This document shows, piece by piece, positions 7,284 through 16,284 of a stretch of DNA of 64,000 nucleotides (position 1 is its first letter; the number at the start of each line of letters is the position of its first letter). The position numbers and the translations under genes were made by a program. The stretch is from an uncultured Acidimicrobiales bacterium (lineage in GTDB: Bacteria > Actinomycetota > Acidimicrobiia > Acidimicrobiales > SHLQ01): positions 1 through 64,000 of the forward strand of contig CALLAA010000045.1 of the NCBI GenBank assembly GCA_938002955.1, read 5' to 3'. A model generated the notes under the pieces. The model saw only the letters and a program-made list of their open reading frames with translations. It was not told the origin of the DNA and made no database searches.

Positions 7284-9908
7284 GTGATGACGAAGGCTGT
7301 TCGATGGGTGATCGATCACCCGCGGCGTATCTGGACGTCGATCATTGCCGTCGTGGTGTTCGGTGCAGCGTCGTATCTGGTGTTGCTTCCCAAAGATGGA
7401 CTGCCAGCGGTCGACTTCCCTGTTGCAATCGCCAGCGGCGCATACCTCGTCGATGATCCTGAACGAGTAGATCGAGATGTCGCCCAGCCTCTCGCCGCCC
7501 TCCTCGCATCCGACCCCCTCGTTCATGAAGTGCAGAGTTACTCCCGATCGAGCTCGTTCACGGTGATCGCCCGGCTTGATCCCGACGCTGCGCCCGGGGC
7601 GGGAAAGGCAGCCATAGATCGAGCGGTCGAGGCAGCTCAGCTCCCCGAGCAAGCACAGGTCGTCGCCGAAAGCCGCAGCGCCGCAAAGCTGCTCAACGAA
7701 TTCGACCTCATCGTTGCTATCACAGGGCCCGATGGCGTGATGGCTAGCGAACTCGAGGCCGTTGCGGCTGAGTTGTCCGGAGAGCTGTACCACCAGGACA
7801 TAGAGCGCACGGCGGTCGTCGATTTGATTCGCCGCGGGGAGAACCCGCTCACCGGCCAGCAGGTCGAGCTCGAGACCGCGTTCATGACACGGCAGACCAA
7901 GGACGGCTTCCGCCCCAGTGTTGCCGTCGGTGTCGTCGCATCACCGAACGTCGATGCGCTCGGCATCCGCACGGCCGTCGACAGTGCGTTGCGGGACGCG
8001 CCAGCGCTTCCCGATGGTTTCAGCGCCGCGGTCGGCCTCGATTTCGCAACGACCGTTCAGCAACAGGTCGGGTCGCTCCAACAAAACGTTCTCACGGGCC
8101 TGCTCGCCGTGATGACGGTGATGTTCGTCATGATCTCGTGGCGCGCCGCCGTACTCACGTCGGCGTTCATCGTCACGGTGTTGGCAGGCTGTGCGGTCGT
8201 GTTTTGGTTCGCCGGGATTGGGCTGAACACGTTGTCGCTCTTCGGGCTGATCCTCGCGCTGGGTCTCTTCGTCGACGATGCCATCGTGATCACCGAATCG
8301 ATCGATGCCGAACCCGCCGATCCAGCTGCGGTGATTCCCAGCGGAGCGCACGAACGCGTCGTTCGGGCGGTGACGAAGGTCGGTGCTGCGACAATCTCTG
8401 GAACGCTGACAACCGTCCTCGTCTTCTTGCCGATGCTCACGATCGACGGCGTTCTTGGCGACTTCATTCGCATCTTGCCGATCACCGTGTCGATTGCGTT
8501 GATTGTTTCGCTCGCGTTCTCCCTCGCCTTTATCCCGTCGGTTGCAGCATCGGGCCTGCTTGCGAAACGCCGAACGCCGTCCCGTCTCGAGACAGCAAGT
8601 CGTTCGGCGCTCGCCAGGTTCGTGTCATCCCCCGGGAACAGCGGACGACGTCGAGGCGCAGCGATGACCCTGGCGAGTGTGTTGCTGTCGGCGGTCGGAT
8701 TCTTCGTGTTCGCGCCGTCGCTTGGTTTCGATATCTTCCCGCCTGCGAAGGACGCCAACCAGCTCGATATTGAGATCTCCTTTTCGTCAGGCACGACTCT
8801 CGACGAAGCCAAGGCGATCACGAACGAGGCGAACGAGGCCACCAGTTCCGAGCTCGGGGATCTGATGATCGATGGGTACACCTTTCTTGGAGATACTCGG
8901 CGGGCAACAACCCGCGTCACCCTGCCTCACATGGGAGACCGTCCGACGGTGCATGAACTCGTGGCTCGGCTCAACGGGTCGTTGGGCGGCCAATTCGAGA
9001 CGCACAGAATCAGGTTTACCCCCGAGGGTGCTGGGCCTCCCGATGTCCTGTTTCCGTTCCTCGTACAGGTGTACTCCGAGGATCCTGCTGCCGCGGTTGC
9101 CTTGGCGTCGGAGGTCGAGTTGGCGCTTCGAGGTGCGGAGCTCACCCTCCCGAGTGGCGAACAGGCCCGGGTTGTCGAAACCAATACCGGCTTGCAATTC
9201 GTTGTTGCTCGTTGGGACGGAGAGCGACTCGTCGAGGTACGGGCTCGCTTCGACAACGACCAGACGTCGGCGACAACCCAAGCCGCTCAGGCCTTCCTCG
9301 AAACTCGCTTCGGGCCGATCGAGCAGCTCGGTGGCGCTGGAAGTGCGGCCAGATTGGGTTACGACTTTGGTCTCGAAACCGAGAACCAATCATCGTTTGC
9401 TTCCCTCCCGACCGCGTTCGGAATCGCGACGGTCCTCATCCTTGCGCTCCTCGTCATCCAGTTTCGGTCTGCGAGCCAATGGTTGCTCGTCTTCCTGGCC
9501 GTTCCGTTCTCGGCGTTCGGTGCGTTCGGACTGCTCGCGCTGACCGGGAACGAGCTCAGCTTCTTCGTCATGCTCGGGGCCCTCGGCCTCATTGGCATTG
9601 CGGTGAACAACACGATCCTGTTGACAGATTCGGCCAATCAGCATCGAAACGATGGCGCCGATGCCCGAGTCGCCATACAGCGAGCGATCGAGGAGCGATT
9701 CCGCCCGCTTATCGTCACGACCGCCACCACCACAGCAAGCCTTTTGCCCCTCGCCCTTGTCGATCCGTTCTGGCAACCGCTCGCAATCACGATCATCGGC
9801 GGGCTGCTGTCGAGCACGTTCTTTGTGCTTCTCGCGTTCCCGTTCTATTACCGGGCGCTCGAGGCGGCGCGGGACGCCGTCTCCGGACGCCGTGCCCGGC
9901 TCACGTAA
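7284..9908 (+). CDS. RND-superfamily efflux permease (AcrB/HAE type, shortened)
   Basis: The 874-residue inner-membrane protein has two similar halves. Each half has a first membrane segment, a large extracytoplasmic loop and a bundle of helices. The TM4 proton-relay acidic pair is seen in LGLFVDDAIVITES, and the C-terminal half has GLIGIAVNNTILLTD. It is shorter than AcrB (about 1,040 residues), so its porter loops are reduced. No adaptor or outer-membrane channel gene is adjacent. GTG at 7284 and ATG at 7287 are both placed suitably after AAAGGG. Exported substrate unknown; lipids or drugs are usual for the superfamily. Confidence 0.88.
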   Translation: MMTKAVRWVIDHPRRIWTSIIAVVVFGAASYLVLLPKDGLPAVDFPVAIASGAYLVDDPERVDRDVAQPLAALLASDPLVHEVQSYSRSSSFTVIARLDPDAAPGAGKAAIDRAVEAAQLPEQAQVVAESRSAAKLLNEFDLIVAITGPDGVMASELEAVAAELSGELYHQDIERTAVVDLIRRGENPLTGQQVELETAFMTRQTKDGFRPSVAVGVVASPNVDALGIRTAVDSALRDAPALPDGFSAAVGLDFATTVQQQVGSLQQNVLTGLLAVMTVMFVMISWRAAVLTSAFIVTVLAGCAVVFWFAGIGLNTLSLFGLILALGLFVDDAIVITESIDAEPADPAAVIPSGAHERVVRAVTKVGAATISGTLTTVLVFLPMLTIDGVLGDFIRILPITVSIALIVSLAFSLAFIPSVAASGLLAKRRTPSRLETASRSALARFVSSPGNSGRRRGAAMTLASVLLSAVGFFVFAPSLGFDIFPPAKDANQLDIEISFSSGTTLDEAKAITNEANEATSSELGDLMIDGYTFLGDTRRATTRVTLPHMGDRPTVHELVARLNGSLGGQFETHRIRFTPEGAGPPDVLFPFLVQVYSEDPAAAVALASEVELALRGAELTLPSGEQARVVETNTGLQFVVARWDGERLVEVRARFDNDQTSATTQAAQAFLETRFGPIEQLGGAGSAARLGYDFGLETENQSSFASLPTAFGIATVLILALLVIQFRSASQWLLVFLAVPFSAFGAFGLLALTGNELSFFVMLGALGLIGIAVNNTILLTDSANQHRNDGADARVAIQRAIEERFRPLIVTTATTTASLLPLALVDPFWQPLAITIIGGLLSSTFFVLLAFPFYYRALEAARDAVSGRRARLT

Positions 9909-9914
9909 TACGAT
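9909..9914 (+). promoter_or_regulatory. -10 box (TACGAT) before the solute-binding-like gene
   Basis: TACGAT overlaps the RND stop codon region and lies exactly 6 nt before the ATG at 9921. The downstream gene may therefore have its own leaderless promoter besides read-through. Confidence 0.35.
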
Positions 9915-9920
9915 GAGGCC

Positions 9921-10667
9921 ATGACCCTCGACCCACCGAGTACCGACGCCATCGCCGCCCTCGCCCCCACCGGCACGCTTCGGGCAGCGATCAACCTGAG
10001 CAACTTTCTGCTCGTCACCGGTACCGACGACGACGGATCTCCTATCGGTCCGTCGCCCGACATGGCACGTGCGCTCGCCGATGCGTTGGGAGTCCCGATC
10101 GAGCTCACGACGTATCCGTCTCCTGGTTCGGTCGCCGACGCGGCCGTGGACGATGTATGGGATGTCGGAAATATCGGTGCTGAGCCCGCCCGGGCTGTGC
10201 ACATCAACTTCAGTGCTGCGTATGCAGAGATCGAAGCTACCTTCATGGTTCCCGCTGGATCGACAGCCACATCGTTGGCCGATCTCGACCAGCCTGGGGT
10301 GCGGATCGCCGTCAAAGACCGAGCTGCGTATTGCCTGTGGCTCGAACGAAACCTCCAACATGGCGAGCTCGTGAAAGTGGCCACCCTCGATGATTCGTTC
10401 GCCGCATTCGTCGAGCACGGGCTGGACGCAAACGCCGGACTGCGACCCCGGCTGACCCAGGACCACGACGATGCCCCGACCGCACGAATTTTGGATGGTT
10501 CGTTCGCCACGGTGCAACAGGCCATGGGCACCCCAAAATCAAGAGGCGCCGCGGGCGCTGAGTACCTGGCCGCGTTTGTCGAACACGCAAAGGCGACGGG
10601 GTTTGTGGCTCGGTCGATCGAGTATCACGGTGTCGGCGGGAAGCTGATCCCGGCGCCTTTGGCGTAG
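9921..10667 (+). CDS. Family-3 extracellular solute-binding-like protein without signal peptide
   Basis: The 248 residues follow the two-lobe SBP_bac_3 pattern: LAPTGTLRAAINLSN at the first strand, GPSPDMARALADALGVPIE in lobe one, a hinge near VWDVGNIGAEPAR and the second lobe from DLDQPGVRIAV. No signal peptide, lipobox or transmembrane segment is present, so it is probably cytosolic, unlike transporter-linked relatives. No ABC permease or ATPase is nearby. It may be a ligand sensor or an enzyme relative (cyclohexadienyl dehydratases share this fold). It starts 12 nt after the RND gene. Confidence 0.75.
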   Translation: MTLDPPSTDAIAALAPTGTLRAAINLSNFLLVTGTDDDGSPIGPSPDMARALADALGVPIELTTYPSPGSVADAAVDDVWDVGNIGAEPARAVHINFSAAYAEIEATFMVPAGSTATSLADLDQPGVRIAVKDRAAYCLWLERNLQHGELVKVATLDDSFAAFVEHGLDANAGLRPRLTQDHDDAPTARILDGSFATVQQAMGTPKSRGAAGAEYLAAFVEHAKATGFVARSIEYHGVGGKLIPAPLA

Positions 10668-10701
10668 GCATACGCAAACAGGGCGACGCAAAACGAGAAG
10701 A

Positions 10702-10725
10702 GCCGCACCGGAAACCCGGTGCGGC
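10702..10725. terminator. Intrinsic terminator, probably bidirectional
   Basis: A 10-bp perfect stem (gccgcaccgg / ccggtgcggc) closes a 4-base loop. T-rich sequence follows on the plus strand (gtcttcgtcttt) and on the minus strand (tcttctcgtttt). It sits between the converging solute-binding-like gene and isocitrate lyase. Confidence 0.85.
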
Positions 10726-10828
10726 GTCTTCGTCTTTCCCCCGACAGGAAAGAGCCGTTCGCTTTGTGCGCTACCCGACGTTTCTCGCTTCGCGCTCGAA
10801 CGGTCGGTGAGACAAAGCCAAGAGGCGG

Positions 10829-12418
10829 TTAGAACTGATTCATCGTGTTCTTGCCGCCGCCGGCCTTGAGCGCCTGATCACCCGAGAAGTACTCCTTGTG
10901 ATCATCGCCCATGTTCGAGCCAGCCATGTCCTGATGCTTGACCGTTGCGATGCCTTGACGGATCTCCTGACGCTGAACGCCGGCGACGTAAGCGAGCATG
11001 CCTTCCTTGCCGAAGTAGCCCTTGGCCAGGTTGTCGGTCGACAGCGCCGCGGTGTGATACGTCGGCAAAGTGATCAGGTGATGGAACATGCCCGCATCGC
11101 GAGCTGCATCTGACTGGAACGACTGGATCTTGGCGTCGGCCTCGATAGCGAGCGGGGTGTCGTCGTAGGCAGCTGCCATCAGTTCGGCACGGTCGTACTG
11201 CGTCATGTCCTTGCCCTCGGCGGTCCATGCGTCGAACACCTGCTCACGGAAGTTGAGCGTCCAGTTGAACGATGGCGAGTTGTTGTACACCAGCTTCGCG
11301 TTCGGGACGACCTCGCGGATCCGGTTCACCATGCCAGCAATCTCGGCAACGTCCGGAGTTGCGGTTTCGATCCAGAGCAGGTCGGCGCCATTCTGCAGGC
11401 TGGTGATGCAGTCGAGCACGACTCGATCAGCGCCGGTGTCAGCCTTGAATGCGTAAAGGCCATTCGGCATGCGAACCGGGCGAGCGAGCTTGCCATCGGT
11501 CTTGATGAGGACTTCGCCGTCAGCAACGTCGTCGATGCTCACCTCTTCGGTCTCGAGGTACGCAATGTATTGACTTGCCAGGTCTCCTGGCTCCTGGGAA
11601 ACCGGGATCTTCTGGGTGAGACCAGCGCCAAGGGAATCCGTGCGTGCAACGATGATGCCGTCTTCGACACCGAGCTCAAGGAATGCGTATCGGACGGCGT
11701 TGATCTTTGCGAGGAAGTCCTCATGGGGGACGGTGACCTTGCCGTCTTGGTGGCCGCACTGCTTGGCGTCTGATACCTGGTTCTCGATCTGGATGGCGCA
11801 GGCGCCGGCCATGATCATTTCCTTTGCGAGCAGGTACGTGGCTTCTTCGTTTCCGAAACCAGCGTCGATGTCGGCGATGATCGGCACGACATGGGTTTCA
11901 AAGTTGTCGATCTTTGCGATTGCTGCAGCCTCGGCATCGGCGTCGTTGGCGTCACGGGCGGCATCAAGATCGCGGTAGATGTGGTTCAATTCGCGGGCAT
12001 CGGCCTGCTTGAGGAAGGTGTAGAGCTCCTCGACGAGCATCGGCACGGTGGTCTTCTCGTGCATTGACTGGTCGGGAAGCGGACCGAATTCGCTTCGCAG
12101 TGCTGCGACCATCCATCCGGAGAGATAGAGGTACGTCTTGTCTGTCGATCCCTGGTGCTTCTTCACCGAGATCATCTTCTGCTGACCAATGAACCCGTGC
12201 CAGCACCCGAGGCTCTGGGTGTAGCGGGTGCTGTCCTGGTCGTATTCGGCCATGTCCTTGCGCATGATCGCCGCGCAGTACTTGGCGATATCGAGCCCGG
12301 TGTTGAACCGATTCTGCAGGCGCATCCGAGCTGCTGACTCGGCGTTGATGGCCGCCCACTGGCTGCCTTCGTTGGTAATGACGGCGTCGAGTGCCTTGAT
12401 ATCGTCCTGGTAACTCAT
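10829..12418 (-). CDS. aceA: Isocitrate lyase, long (about 530-residue) type
   Basis: The enzyme cleaves isocitrate to glyoxylate and succinate in the glyoxylate bypass, needed for growth on acetate and fatty acids. The catalytic motif is K219-Q-C221-G-H223, the KQCGH variant of KKCGH found in the long Pseudomonas/Colwellia-type isocitrate lyases; the 529-residue length agrees. Other active-site stretches are SGWMVAALRSEFG and the metal region ADIDAGFGN. AAGGA lies 8 nt before the ATG. Two small ORFs precede it on the same strand with short gaps, suggesting one transcript. Malate synthase is not in the window. Confidence 0.95.
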   Translation of the reverse strand: MSYQDDIKALDAVITNEGSQWAAINAESAARMRLQNRFNTGLDIAKYCAAIMRKDMAEYDQDSTRYTQSLGCWHGFIGQQKMISVKKHQGSTDKTYLYLSGWMVAALRSEFGPLPDQSMHEKTTVPMLVEELYTFLKQADARELNHIYRDLDAARDANDADAEAAAIAKIDNFETHVVPIIADIDAGFGNEEATYLLAKEMIMAGACAIQIENQVSDAKQCGHQDGKVTVPHEDFLAKINAVRYAFLELGVEDGIIVARTDSLGAGLTQKIPVSQEPGDLASQYIAYLETEEVSIDDVADGEVLIKTDGKLARPVRMPNGLYAFKADTGADRVVLDCITSLQNGADLLWIETATPDVAEIAGMVNRIREVVPNAKLVYNNSPSFNWTLNFREQVFDAWTAEGKDMTQYDRAELMAAAYDDTPLAIEADAKIQSFQSDAARDAGMFHHLITLPTYHTAALSTDNLAKGYFGKEGMLAYVAGVQRQEIRQGIATVKHQDMAGSNMGDDHKEYFSGDQALKAGGGKNTMNQF

Positions 12419-12452
12419 GGTTATGTCCTTGTAGATGTCGGGGAGTTGTTGG

Positions 12453-12638
12453 TTAGGTTTTGGCGAAGCCGGACAGGCTGAACGCCTCTAGCTCGGGCGT
12501 GAGCAAGATCGGGTGAGCACTACCGCGCTCGATGTCGTTCCCGTCGGCGATGGTCGCCGTTCGAGACGTGGCCGGATACGGCAAGAATTCCGTGTCCGAC
12601 AGATCAGCTGGTGGGACGCTGGCTCGTGCAGCGCTCAC
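12453..12638 (-). CDS. Small protein (61 aa) upstream of isocitrate lyase
   Basis: A 61-residue frame opens with GTG 15 nt after the preceding small ORF and ends 34 nt before isocitrate lyase. Most of its codons end in G or C, as in real genes of this window. No Shine-Dalgarno precedes the GTG, so translation may depend on re-initiation. The product is polar with a hydrophobic C-terminal stretch (ILLTPELEAFSLSGF). I recognise no family. Its position suggests co-expression with the glyoxylate bypass. It could still be a chance frame. Confidence 0.4.
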   Translation of the reverse strand: MSAARASVPPADLSDTEFLPYPATSRTATIADGNDIERGSAHPILLTPELEAFSLSGFAKT

Positions 12639-12653
12639 CGGTCGGGTGCGAAC

Positions 12654-12824
12654 TCAGTCTTCGGTGTCGAAGCCGAGCGCCATGTGCATTGGCATCTCGC
12701 GCATTTCTTCGAAGGTGAGGTGATCTGGAGATTCGGCGTACGGCGACTCGCTCACACCAAAGCCGAAACCAGCCTGGGGTACCGAAGCGCTCATCAGGTT
12801 GTGGGTTCCGTTTGGAGGAGTCAT
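12654..12824 (-). CDS. Small protein (56 aa) at the head of the isocitrate lyase operon
   Basis: An ATG at 12824 follows a good ribosome-binding site (AGTAGGA, spacing about 6) and opens a 56-codon frame. It begins MTPPNGTHNLM, contains QAGFGFGVSESPYAES and ends FDTEDstop. A methionine-rich acidic helix (FEEMREMPMHMALGF) lies in the C-terminal half. No known domain is recognised. The Shine-Dalgarno, the plausible composition and the co-directional spacing to the next small ORF and aceA argue that it is translated. Confidence 0.55.
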   Translation of the reverse strand: MTPPNGTHNLMSASVPQAGFGFGVSESPYAESPDHLTFEEMREMPMHMALGFDTED

Positions 12825-12948
12825 GTCGTGTCCTACTTTCGTTGGAGAGCGCCGCTTCGCTCCCTCGTTTCCGTGTTGAGACCACTATCGGGGCTGGGCA
12901 AGCCTGTTGCTAGAGAAAAGCGAATCTAAAAAGGCTTGTTTTTATGGT

Positions 12949-12961
12949 TTCGACGCGAAAA
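12949..12961. promoter_or_regulatory. 13-bp palindrome in the aceA/acyl-CoA synthetase divergent region
   Basis: TTTCG-acg-CGAAA lies in an AT-rich island (about 12905-13010) between the leftward isocitrate lyase operon and the rightward acyl-CoA synthetase. AT-rich A/T runs flank it. It is a candidate operator for one or both transcripts. No regulator gene is adjacent. Confidence 0.4.
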
Positions 12962-13108
12962 GCCCAAAAGGAGGATTTCCATCCCTGCAAAAAGACACGA
13001 ATTTATCGAAACTCGGCGGAATCATCACCCCAAGTTGAGGGTCCGTATGCGTGACCCACCCCACACCGACCCCTAATGTCTTCGACGACGCAAACAAAGG
13101 GGATAGTT

Positions 13109-14674
13109 ATGACGCAAGATGTAGCGCTACATCCGGGGCACTGGGCGCAGGTCTCCCCGGACGACCCAGCGGTGATCATGGCGAGCACCGGCGAAAGAAT
13201 GACCTATGCCGAGCTCGATGCGATGGCCAACCAGCTGTCGCACTGGTTCCGGTCCATTGGCTTGAACGCCGGAGACCACGTCGCGTTCTGTATGGAGAAC
13301 CGGCTCGAGTACTTGCCGATTATGTGGGGTTGTCACTACGCCGGCCTGGTCTACACCGCAATGAGCTCACGTCTCCAGCACGAAGAAGCCAGCTACATCG
13401 TCAACAACTGCGGAGCCAAGGCCGTAATCATGTCGCCCTACGTGGCCGAGATGGCGACCGGCATCGTCGCAACAACCCCAGAGGTCCTCCATCGACTCGT
13501 CATCGGCGGTGACCTCGCAGACCACGAACCATTCGACGCTGCCATCGCAGCAATGGACACCACCCCACTACCGAATCGCCTCGAGACCAACGACATGTTG
13601 TACTCGAGCGGTACGACCGGCCGTCCCAAAGGCGTCAAGAGCGCATCGGTCGAGGCGCCTCTCGGCGCAGGTGACGGCGTCACGATGTTCTGCCGCATGC
13701 TGTTCGGCACCGACGAGAACACCGTGTACCTCTCCCCCGGACCGCTCTATCACGCTGCGCCTCTTCGCTTTTGCCGAGCCGTCCTCCGCTCGGGTGGAGC
13801 CGTCGTTGTCATGGAACGGTTCGATCCCGAGGCAGCCCTGGCTGCTATCGAGAAGTACTCGATCACGTCGAGCCAATGGGTTCCGACGATGTTCATTCGA
13901 ATGCTGAAGCTCCCCGACGAGATCAAGGCCAAATACGACCTCTCCTCGCTACAGAACGCAGTCCACGCTGCGGCACCGTGCCCGATTGCAGCCAAGGAGC
14001 AGATGATCGACTGGTGGGGGCCGATCATTCACGAGTACTACGCCGGCACCGAAGGAAACGGACTCGCCTACTGCAATAGCGAACAGTGGCTTGCCCACAA
14101 GGGCAGTGTCGGTGTAGCCATGCTTGGCACGCTGCACATTCTCGATGATGACGGCAACGAGGTCCCGGTCGGCGAAGAAGGCGGCGTGTACTTCAGTGGA
14201 GGCGGCGACTTCGAATATCACGGTGACCCGGACAAGACCGCTGGATCATACGCCCCCGGTGGCGAGTCGACCCTCGGTGACATTGGCCGCGTCGACGAGG
14301 ATGGCTTCCTGTATCTGACCGACCGTAAGGCGTTCATGATTATCGCCGGCGGTGTCAACATCTATCCCCAAGAGACCGAGAACGTGCTCGCAATGCACGA
14401 TGCAGTCGCCGACGTCGCCGTTTTCGGTGTACCCAACGATGACTTCGGCGAAGAGGTCAAGGCCGTGGTGCAACCAGCGGTCATGCCCGCCGACGACGAG
14501 GCTGCATCGGTGTTAGAACGCACGCTCATCGCCTATTGCAAGGAACAACTCGCCGATGTGAAATGCCCGCGCTCTATCGACTTCCGCCCGGAACTTCCCC
14601 GTCACCCGACCGGCAAGTTATACAAGCGTTTACTCAAAGACGAATACTGGGCCGACGCTGGTCGAACCATCTAA
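13109..14674 (+). CDS. Acyl-CoA synthetase, AMP-binding family (FadD-like)
   Basis: An ATG exists at 13076, but only the ATG at 13109 has a good ribosome-binding site (AAAGGGG, about 7 nt), giving 521 residues. Adenylation motifs in order: YSSGTTGRPKGV (P-loop), EYYAGTEGNG, GDIGRVDEDGFLYLTDR and the C-terminal lysine in RHPTGKLYKR. It activates a carboxylic acid as acyl-AMP then acyl-CoA in the cytoplasm. Chain-length preference is not readable. A short-chain dehydrogenase follows after 17 nt, so the two probably share a transcript. Confidence 0.9.
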   Translation: MTQDVALHPGHWAQVSPDDPAVIMASTGERMTYAELDAMANQLSHWFRSIGLNAGDHVAFCMENRLEYLPIMWGCHYAGLVYTAMSSRLQHEEASYIVNNCGAKAVIMSPYVAEMATGIVATTPEVLHRLVIGGDLADHEPFDAAIAAMDTTPLPNRLETNDMLYSSGTTGRPKGVKSASVEAPLGAGDGVTMFCRMLFGTDENTVYLSPGPLYHAAPLRFCRAVLRSGGAVVVMERFDPEAALAAIEKYSITSSQWVPTMFIRMLKLPDEIKAKYDLSSLQNAVHAAAPCPIAAKEQMIDWWGPIIHEYYAGTEGNGLAYCNSEQWLAHKGSVGVAMLGTLHILDDDGNEVPVGEEGGVYFSGGGDFEYHGDPDKTAGSYAPGGESTLGDIGRVDEDGFLYLTDRKAFMIIAGGVNIYPQETENVLAMHDAVADVAVFGVPNDDFGEEVKAVVQPAVMPADDEAASVLERTLIAYCKEQLADVKCPRSIDFRPELPRHPTGKLYKRLLKDEYWADAGRTI

Positions 14675-14691
14675 CGAGCGCGAGGAACACG

Positions 14692-15432
14692 ATGACCCTG
14701 CAAGAAACCGATACCGCACTCGTCACCGGTGCGTCGAGCGGGATTGGCGAAGCCACGGTTCGAGCGCTTTGCGCAAAGGGGGTGCAAGTGATCGCTGCTG
14801 CTCGACGGATCGACCGGCTCGACGTCCTCGCTGCGGACACAGGCTGCATCCCCTTCGAGCTTGACGTTCGGGACAGAGATGCCGTCTCAGCCATCGAGCA
14901 CGACCATGACATCGACATCCTGATCAACAACGCTGGCCTTGGGCGGGCAATGGGTTCGCTCGCAACCGCCGATGTGCGCGACATCGAACGAACCATCGAC
15001 ACGAACGTCACCTCGCTGATCCACCTCACCCGAGCGGTCCTTCCCGGCATGATCGAGCGCAAGCGAGGTCACATCGTCAACATGAGCTCGACGGCGGCGG
15101 TGCACGCAGGACCAACGGCGCTGTACGGGGCATCGAAGGCTGCGGTGCACAAGTTCTGTCGCGACCTTCGCAACGAGCTCAGCGGATCGGGGGTCCGGGT
15201 GAGCGAGATCAATCCGGGCCGGGTATCCACCGAGTTCTACGAGGTGGCGATAGACGACGAGGAACGACGGGCCAAGGCCCAAGACACCGGCATCACGGTT
15301 CTCCATCCCGATGATGTCGCTGCATCGATCATCCATATGGTCGACGCCCCGTGGCATGTGAATATCAGCCAGCTCGAGATCGTCCCCCAAGAACAGATCT
15401 ACGGCGGCTATCACTTCGCTGCTATCTCCTAG
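14692..15432 (+). CDS. Short-chain dehydrogenase/reductase (YdfG-like)
   Basis: The 246-residue protein has the classical SDR layout: TGASSGIGEA for cofactor binding, NNAG in the fourth strand region, and the catalytic Ser-Tyr-Lys in NMSSTAAVHAGPTALYGASK. AARR after the second strand suggests NADP. Sequence style resembles YdfG-type 3-hydroxy-acid dehydrogenases, but substrate is uncertain. GAGGA lies 7 nt before the ATG. It lies 17 nt downstream of the acyl-CoA synthetase. Confidence 0.88.
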   Translation: MTLQETDTALVTGASSGIGEATVRALCAKGVQVIAAARRIDRLDVLAADTGCIPFELDVRDRDAVSAIEHDHDIDILINNAGLGRAMGSLATADVRDIERTIDTNVTSLIHLTRAVLPGMIERKRGHIVNMSSTAAVHAGPTALYGASKAAVHKFCRDLRNELSGSGVRVSEINPGRVSTEFYEVAIDDEERRAKAQDTGITVLHPDDVAASIIHMVDAPWHVNISQLEIVPQEQIYGGYHFAAIS

Positions 15433-15463
15433 CGTCACTCGTTAGCGTCGAACCGGATTCGGA

Positions 15464-15469
15464 TAGCTT
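15464..15469 (+). promoter_or_regulatory. -10 box (TAGCTT) for the TSUP permease
   Basis: TAGCTT is followed by 6 nt and the GTG start at 15476, with no ribosome-binding site, fitting a leaderless transcript. Confidence 0.4.
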
Positions 15470-15475
15470 GGCCCC

Positions 15476-16213
15476 GTGACCCTTCTTGATGCTGTCATCT
15501 TGCTCGTGGGAGGTGCCTTCGCCGGTGCCGTCAACGCAATGGCCGGAGGCGGGTCCATGCTGACCGTCCCCCTACTCGTCGTCGCTGGTGTTCCCGGCGT
15601 TGCAGCGAACGGATCGAATCGGGTGGGCATTCTGACGTCGAACGTGGCGTCCTTCCTGTCTTTTCGCCGTGAGGGCAAGACGGTGGATCCTCGGGTATTG
15701 CTACCGATCGTCCCGCCAGCCCTCGTTGGGTCGCTCGTTGGCGCCTATGGCATAAGCCAGCTCACCGACGAGACCTTCGAACGAGCATTCGGGTTACTCA
15801 TGATCCCGCTGATCATTCTTACGGTCCGCAAACCGCAGGTTCGCACCGACGCAGACCCATGGCCGGTCACGCTCACCGCCACCGTCTTCTTCATCATCGG
15901 AATCTACGCAGGCGCCATTCAGGCTGGGGTTGGACTGGTCTTGCTCGCCGCACTCAGCCGCTCAGGACTCGATCTCATCACGGCAAACGTGGTGAAGGTC
16001 ATCTTCATCTTCCTCGCCACGTGCATTGCCCTACCGGTGTTCATTCTCGACGGGAACGTGCGCTGGGGACCCGCCATCGTCTTGGCGATCGGCCTCTCGG
16101 CCGGCGGCTGGATTGGTGCGAAACTTGCCGTTCGAGGCGGCGAGAAGCCAATCCGGATCGTCATGATCATCGCTGCAATTGCGCTCGCGCTCCGCTTGAT
16201 CGGCGTGCTGTAG
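15476..16213 (+). CDS. TSUP (TauE/SafE) family membrane permease
   Basis: The 245 residues are almost entirely hydrophobic with about eight predicted membrane segments. The N-terminal family signature is GGAFAGAVNAMAGGGSMLTVP, with the related repeat GIYAGAIQAGVGLVLLAAL at mid-protein. Family members export or import organosulfur anions such as sulfite, sulfoacetate or thiosulfate; substrate here is unknown. The start is GTG with an upstream TANNNT box. A terminator follows the stop. Confidence 0.9.
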   Translation: MTLLDAVILLVGGAFAGAVNAMAGGGSMLTVPLLVVAGVPGVAANGSNRVGILTSNVASFLSFRREGKTVDPRVLLPIVPPALVGSLVGAYGISQLTDETFERAFGLLMIPLIILTVRKPQVRTDADPWPVTLTATVFFIIGIYAGAIQAGVGLVLLAALSRSGLDLITANVVKVIFIFLATCIALPVFILDGNVRWGPAIVLAIGLSAGGWIGAKLAVRGGEKPIRIVMIIAAIALALRLIGVL

Positions 16214-16237
16214 CTGCCAGCTTCCCCAAAAACGCAA

Positions 16238-16268
16238 CAAGCCCGGCTGCATTGCGCAACCGGGCTTG
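16238..16268. terminator. Bidirectional intrinsic terminator
   Basis: A 9-bp perfect stem (caagcccgg / ccgggcttg) with a 13-base loop lies between the converging TSUP and LAVTG-protein genes. Flanking A and T bases are weak, so this is called mainly on stem and position. Confidence 0.65.
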
Positions 16269-16284
16269 TCTACGGAAACGAGTA

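Noticed and set aside
12604..12885. 93-codon minus-strand frame
   Set aside because: It is in another frame than the 56- and 61-codon ORFs and is Arg-rich shadow sequence. The shorter frames have better start signals.
12962..13010. RamB-type site (TTTGC motif) for aceA control
   Set aside because: Only a partial match (CTTTTTGCAGG on the minus strand) with no pair of sites.
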